The notes under the pieces: generated by a model
Told to the model about the DNA's origin: nothing
Seen by the model: only the letters and a program-made list of their open reading frames with translations
Databases searched by the model: none
Program-made: the position numbers and the translations under genes
From: Cyanobium sp. PLM2.Bin73
Lineage (GTDB): Bacteria; Cyanobacteriota; Cyanobacteriia; PCC-6307; Cyanobiaceae
Assembly (NCBI GenBank): GCA_007694915.1
Contig: REEV01000112.1
Span: forward strand, 1 to 38,431
Length of the DNA: 38,431 nt
Direction of reading: 5' to 3'
Shown: piece after piece, positions 35,442-38,431 of the stretch
How the letters are laid out: each line of letters opens with the position of its first letter
Numbering within the stretch: the first letter of the stretch is position 1

Positions 35442-36194
35442 ATGAAGGCATTATCGTCACTTCAAGTCCTGCTGGGATTGGCGGTTCTAGGGGGATCAGT
35501 CGCGCTCAATGTGGTGCTGGCCCGGGCAGCATTCCGCTACTACGGGCTTCTCAACGACACACGGCTCGATCCCTTTGGTCTGCAGAAGGGGTCCGCGCCA
35601 CCCAGCGATCGAGACACAAGGCCACGCGTGGTGGTGATCGGCGATTCCAGAGCAGGGGCATGGAAGCCGCCATTGAGCCGTGAATCCACCCAGTTCATCA
35701 ACCGCGGCATGAGCGGTCACACCACCGCTCAGGCCCTTGGCCGGTTCCAGCAGCACGTGGCAGATCTGGAGCCCGATCTGGTGTTGATCCAGGCAGGAAT
35801 CAATGATCTCAAAGCCATTCCCCTGTTTCCAGACAGGAAAACTGAGATCATCGAGCAGTGCAAGGCCAACATCCAGGAGCTCGTCTCCCGTTCAGAAAAA
35901 ACCGGTGCCAAGATAGTGGTGACCACCATCATTCCAGCGGGCAGCAGAATACCGCTGGCCAGGATTCCCTTCTGGCCCCGGGAGGTGGACGAAGCGGTGG
36001 AGGCCTGCAGCACAGGAATCCGTACGTTGGCTTCTGATCGCGTGGTGGTGTTTGACACAGCCCCCATCATCGTGAGTGAACCCAACGGGCGGGTGAAGCC
36101 CCAGTACCAGCGCGACTTCCTGCATCTGAACGCCGAGGGCTATGCGGTGCTGAACCGACAACTCACGCCTGTGTTAACCACCTTGCTCCAGTAG
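35442..36194 (+). CDS. Membrane-anchored or secreted SGNH (GDSL) hydrolase
   Basis: The protein has 250 residues from the ATG at 35442. A hydrophobic N-terminus, LQVLLGLAVLGGSVALNVVL (7-26), is an anchor or signal. All SGNH blocks are present: S69 in VVIGDSRAG, glycine in RGMSGHTT (88-95), N121 in QAGINDL, and D225 and H228 in DFLHLNAEGY. Such enzymes remove ester or acetyl groups from lipids, sugars or peptidoglycan; the substrate is unknown. GC is about 58% by eye, clearly below the neighbours. The DUF1800 reading frame starts 1 nt after its stop. Confidence 0.85.
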   Translation: MKALSSLQVLLGLAVLGGSVALNVVLARAAFRYYGLLNDTRLDPFGLQKGSAPPSDRDTRPRVVVIGDSRAGAWKPPLSRESTQFINRGMSGHTTAQALGRFQQHVADLEPDLVLIQAGINDLKAIPLFPDRKTEIIEQCKANIQELVSRSEKTGAKIVVTTIIPAGSRIPLARIPFWPREVDEAVEACSTGIRTLASDRVVVFDTAPIIVSEPNGRVKPQYQRDFLHLNAEGYAVLNRQLTPVLTTLLQ

Positions 36195-36195
36195 G

Positions 36196-37332
36196 TTGAA
36201 CCCGGCCATCCGATTCGCGGCCATGGGATCCACTGCCGCACCCTGCAGCACCCTGCCGCGCGAGGAACGCGGGCCCTGTAAGCGCAACCAGGCAGACACC
36301 CTTCAGCGCGACTGGCTCAGCCAGCTGGCCTGGGGCGCGGATCAGCAGCGCATCTGGCAGGTGCAGCTGTGGCTGGGGGTGTTCCCTGTGAACTGGCGTC
36401 AGCTGGCCGATCCACTGCTGCTGGAGGGCCAGATCGCCGCCATCAGCCGCCACCTCAACGGCAGCTTCAGCGAGCTGCTGGGGGCCATGGTGCTGGATCC
36501 AGCCCTGCAAATTTCCCTCAACGGACCGGCTAACCACCGCCGCAACCCCAACGAGAACCTTGCCCGCGAGCTGCTCGAGCTCTTCTCCCTCGGTGAGGGC
36601 CACTTCAGCGAGGCCGATGTGCGCGAGGCGGCCCGCGCCCTCAGCGGCTACCGCCTCGAGCGCCCCCAGCCCGATGGCGCCCCCCAGCTGGTGCTCGATC
36701 CCCGTCGCCACGACTTCGGCCCCAAAACGATCCTGGGCCGCAGCCACACCTTCGACGCCGAGAGCCTGGCAGCCTGGCTGGCCGAACAACCGACCACCGC
36801 CCGCCACATCAGTGCCCGGATCTGGCGCCAGCAAGTGGGCACTGCGGCCTCTCCCCAGCGCCTCGAGGCCCTCGCCAACGGCTGGCGGCAGCGGCAGCTC
36901 TCGATCCCCTGGCTGATGGAGGCCATCGCGGCGGCCCCGGAGGCGATCGAGAGCCGCCAGCGAGGGCTGCGGCTGGCCGATCCCCTCGAGATGGTGGCCC
37001 GCAGCCTGCGCCTGCTCGGCAGCCGCCACGCCGATGTCCTGGCCATCAGCCTGCGCGGCCTGCGCGAGATGGGCCAATCGCCCTTCGAGCCGCCGTCGGT
37101 GAAGGGCTGGCCGGTGAATGAGCAGTGGCTCAACCTGCGCTGGCTCCAGGCCCGCCGCCGCACCCTGGCGGCCCTGCTGGCCGATGAGGAGGTGTGGGCA
37201 TCAAGGCTGCTGCCCCCCGAGCTGCCCGCCTGGCTCACGCCGATCGCGCCCCTCGGGCTGGAGCTGCCGGCCGAGCCCAGCCGCGAGGCCCTTGCCCTGC
37301 TGTTCGCCGATCCCGTGTGGCAACTGGCCTGA
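36196..37332 (+). CDS. DUF1800 protein, N-terminally short
   Basis: The frame gives 378 residues from a TTG at 36196 or 369 from the ATG at 36223. NPNENLARELLELFSLGEGHFSEADV is the DUF1800 signature, and the central and C-terminal parts are normal (REMGQSPFEPPSVKGWPVNEQWLN). Most family members have about 90 further residues at the start, with a motif near LLxRAxFG, and usually a signal peptide; neither is here. The missing part lies exactly where the AT-richer segment and SGNH gene sit. DUF1800 has no known function. It lies 16 bp upstream of the DUF1501 gene. Confidence 0.8.
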   Translation: MNPAIRFAAMGSTAAPCSTLPREERGPCKRNQADTLQRDWLSQLAWGADQQRIWQVQLWLGVFPVNWRQLADPLLLEGQIAAISRHLNGSFSELLGAMVLDPALQISLNGPANHRRNPNENLARELLELFSLGEGHFSEADVREAARALSGYRLERPQPDGAPQLVLDPRRHDFGPKTILGRSHTFDAESLAAWLAEQPTTARHISARIWRQQVGTAASPQRLEALANGWRQRQLSIPWLMEAIAAAPEAIESRQRGLRLADPLEMVARSLRLLGSRHADVLAISLRGLREMGQSPFEPPSVKGWPVNEQWLNLRWLQARRRTLAALLADEEVWASRLLPPELPAWLTPIAPLGLELPAEPSREALALLFADPVWQLA

Positions 37333-37348
37333 CCCGCGTGCACCGCCG

Positions 37349-38431
37349 ATGAAACGCCGCACCCTGCTCTCCCTGCTCGCCGCCAGCACGGCCGGCGCCG
37401 CCCTGGCCAGCGGCTGGCACGGTGGCATCGGCAGCCACAGCGCCCGGGCGGCCGGCCGCCACGTGCTGGTGCTGCTGGAGTTGCGCGGCGGCAACGACGG
37501 CCTCAACACCGTGGCCCCGGTGCGCGATCCGCTCTACCGCCAGGCGCGACCCACCCTGGCGCTCAGCGATGGCCTGCCCCTCGCCGACGGCCTGGCCCTG
37601 CACCCGGCCCTGGCGCCGCTGCTGCCCCTGTGGCAGAGCGAGCGCCTGGCCTTTGCCCTGGGGGTGGGCTGGCCACGGCCCAACCGCAGCCACTTCAAGG
37701 CGGCCGACCAGTGGAGCACGGCTTCGCCGGATGGGGAAGGCCCCGGTTGGATCGCGGCCGCCTTTGATCAGCGCCTCGCCGCCGGGCCACTGGTGGCCCT
37801 GGGACCGGCCGGCTCGACGGCCCTGGAGGGGGGGGAGGCGCTGGCCCTGCAGCTCGCCCCCGCCCAGCTGCGCGGACGCCTGGCCTCCCCGCTGGAGCCG
37901 GAGCGGGCCGGCGCCAACCCCGTGCTCCGGCAGATGCTGGAGCTTGAACTGGCCGGCCAGCGGGAACTGCAGCGCCTGCGCACCCAGCTGGCACCCCTGC
38001 CGTCGGGGCTGGAGATTCCCGGGGGAGCCCTTGGCCAGCAGGTGGCATTGGCCCTGCGCCTGATTGGCAGCAGCAGCTGCCCGCCGGTGCTGCAGCTCGC
38101 CCAGGGCGGCTACGACACCCACAGCGGCCAGGCCAACCGCCACGGCCAGGTGCTCGCGCAGTTGGCTTCAGCCCTGGCCGCCTTCGTGGCCGGGCTGGAG
38201 CGCCTGCCCAACCGTCCCCAGGTGAGCCTGCTGGCGGTGAGCGAGTTCGGCCGCCGCCTGCGCGAAAACGGCTCCCGCGGCACCGACCATGGCGCCGCCT
38301 CCATCGCCCTGCTGCTGGGCGACCAGGTGCCCGATCGCTTCCTGGGCGCCTACCCCAGCCTCAGCGCTCTGGATGATCGCGGCGATCTGATCGCCGGCCT
38401 CAGCCCACCGGAGCTCTACCGGCAGGTGCTG
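37349..38431 (+). CDS. DUF1501 protein with Tat-like signal (cut by window edge)
   Basis: 361 codons are present and the 3' end lies outside the window. MKRRTLLSLLAASTAGAALA is a short signal with a twin arginine, suggesting Tat export of a folded protein. LLELRGGNDGLNTV, AQGGYDTHSGQ and VSEFGRRLRENGSRGTDHG are the DUF1501 hallmarks, from a sulfatase/alkaline-phosphatase-like fold. DUF1501 and DUF1800 genes are paired in many bacteria and are probably one exported system of unknown role. The codon use is again GC-rich and native-looking. Confidence 0.88.
   Translation, partial: MKRRTLLSLLAASTAGAALASGWHGGIGSHSARAAGRHVLVLLELRGGNDGLNTVAPVRDPLYRQARPTLALSDGLPLADGLALHPALAPLLPLWQSERLAFALGVGWPRPNRSHFKAADQWSTASPDGEGPGWIAAAFDQRLAAGPLVALGPAGSTALEGGEALALQLAPAQLRGRLASPLEPERAGANPVLRQMLELELAGQRELQRLRTQLAPLPSGLEIPGGALGQQVALALRLIGSSSCPPVLQLAQGGYDTHSGQANRHGQVLAQLASALAAFVAGLERLPNRPQVSLLAVSEFGRRLRENGSRGTDHGAASIALLLGDQVPDRFLGAYPSLSALDDRGDLIAGLSPPELYRQVL

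Overview
The window is a gene-dense, very GC-rich stretch of a cyanobacterial chromosome. By eye about 70% of bases in most coding regions are G or C. Cyanobacterial markers are psbA (photosystem II D1), ndhD (NDH-1), petJ (cytochrome c6), ycf51, a DUF2605/TM2 pair, a TamB-like giant protein and a ThrRS without a TGS domain. GC content and gene content together suggest a Cyanobium-type or GC-rich Synechococcus picocyanobacterium; this is inference, because no rRNA or other species marker is present. I see no tRNA, rRNA, CRISPR array, insertion sequence or prophage.

Layout. 1-1989 (minus): the first 61 codons of psbA, a 332-bp upstream region with phased repeats, and a DUF697 membrane protein with a degenerate GTPase-like domain. 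2230-4407 (plus): two unknown proteins and trpS, tightly packed. 4647-5246 (plus): a lambda-lysozyme-like muramidase. 5260-6079 (minus): TM2 and DUF2605 proteins. 6136-13784 (plus): thrS, glk, thrB, ndhD and an M3 oligopeptidase. 13800-16250: a minus-strand lipase-like hydrolase, divergent from a coupled APH-type kinase and DOMON-like pair. 16174-23140 (minus): a tight run tamB-like, ROK kinase, proA, folB. 23233-31890 (plus): ycf51, DUF4332, a small secreted protein, a CocE-type hydrolase, a duplicated DUF3887 protein, glgB, hemE, an SDR protein and petJ with a clear terminator. 32013-32222 (minus): a 69-residue unknown protein. 32433-38431 (plus): clpB, an AT-richer segment carrying an SGNH hydrolase, an N-terminally short DUF1800 protein, and a DUF1501 protein cut by the window edge.

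Most genes are housekeeping: translation (trpS, thrS), amino acids (thrB, proA), folate (folB), haem (hemE), glycogen and glucose (glgB, glk, ROK kinase), electron transport (psbA, ndhD, petJ), envelope (TamB-like) and proteostasis (clpB, oligopeptidase). Many neighbours overlap by 1 or 4 nt with GTG or TTG starts, which implies translational coupling. Several transcription-unit heads have a TANNNT hexamer 25-40 nt before the start codon, which suggests short-leader promoters.

I did not find a clear new defence or mobile system. The best candidates for something undescribed are the phased repeats upstream of psbA, the compositionally foreign SGNH segment next to the truncated DUF1800 gene, the kinase/DOMON pair, the RG-rich protein beside trpS, and the internally duplicated secreted DUF3887 protein.
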